Assembly (NCBI GenBank): GCA_029937135.1
Contig: JAPYQX010000040.1
Coordinates: 1 to 14,160 of the forward strand
From: Nitrospinota bacterium
GTDB taxonomy: Bacteria; UBA8248
DNA length: 14,160 bases
Direction: 5' to 3'
Position numbers and translations under genes: made by a program. Each line of letters begins with the position of its first letter. Positions within the stretch are counted from its first letter, which is position 1. Shown here in pieces: positions 14,032-14,160 of the stretch. Under the pieces are notes generated by a model, which searched no databases, was not told the DNA's origin, and saw only the letters and a list, made by a program, of their open reading frames with translations.

Positions 14032-14160
14032 TCAGCTCCCGGCCTTGTTCTTCGCCTCGAGCGCCGTGGCGAGCCGCTCGACCCCGCGCTCGCAGTCCTC
14101 AATCGAACACGAATAGGCGAGGCGGATATACCCCTCGCCCGCCGAGCCGAAGACGCTGCC
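14032..14160 (-). CDS. C-terminal end of a class I/II PLP-dependent aminotransferase (partial)
   Basis: Only the last 42 residues and the stop are in the window; the gene enters from the right edge. The sequence GSVFGSAGEGYIRLAYSCSI, then a helix EDCERGVERLATALEAK, is the standard end of fold-type I aspartate-type aminotransferases, in which the Arg of the GYIRL motif binds the substrate carboxylate. The amino donor and acceptor cannot be inferred from this part. A terminator follows directly, so it is the last gene of its unit. Confidence 0.88.
   Translation of the reverse strand, partial: GSVFGSAGEGYIRLAYSCSIEDCERGVERLATALEAKNKAGS

Overview
The window is GC-rich and densely coded. It holds secreted c-type haem proteins, an OprB-type porin with an N-terminal coiled coil, periplasmic binding-protein transport, and several intrinsic (hairpin plus T-tract) terminators. 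This points to a Gram-negative, respiring, probably uncultured soil or marine bacterium. I cannot place it taxonomically from sequence alone. There are no tRNA, rRNA, CRISPR or IS elements that I can support.

Left half (1-7278, all minus strand). A promoter at about 7331-7359 reads into a compact gene run: an enlarged di-haem cytochrome c peroxidase/MauG-like protein, then PhnD-, PhnC- and PhnE-like ABC transporter genes, then an acyl-CoA synthetase. Gaps are 4-8 nt, and phnC and phnE overlap by 80 nt. After a 126-nt gap comes an M20D amidohydrolase that runs off the window. No C-P lyase or other phosphonate-degrading gene is present, and the binding protein has Asp where E. coli PhnD has a ligand-contacting His. 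The cargo is therefore probably not a plain phosphonate. The peroxidase-plus-transporter pairing is the best candidate here for a poorly described system.

Middle (7500-10166). An OprB-like porin on the minus strand has its own terminator. It is divergent from a plus-strand cyclase-family (kynurenine formamidase-like) metal hydrolase, which ends in a bidirectional terminator.

Right half (10167-14160). A metal-flavoured divergent locus lies here. On the minus strand are a small exported His-rich protein and a c-type cytochrome with a His/Met-rich leader segment; the cytochrome's signal peptide is out of frame at an 8-A tract. On the plus strand are cbtB, cbtA (putative cobalt uptake) and a mannose-6-phosphate-isomerase-type cupin. 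A minus-strand bicupin follows, then the C-terminal end of a PLP aminotransferase. Three intergenic terminator hairpins in this half share a near-identical 12-mer.
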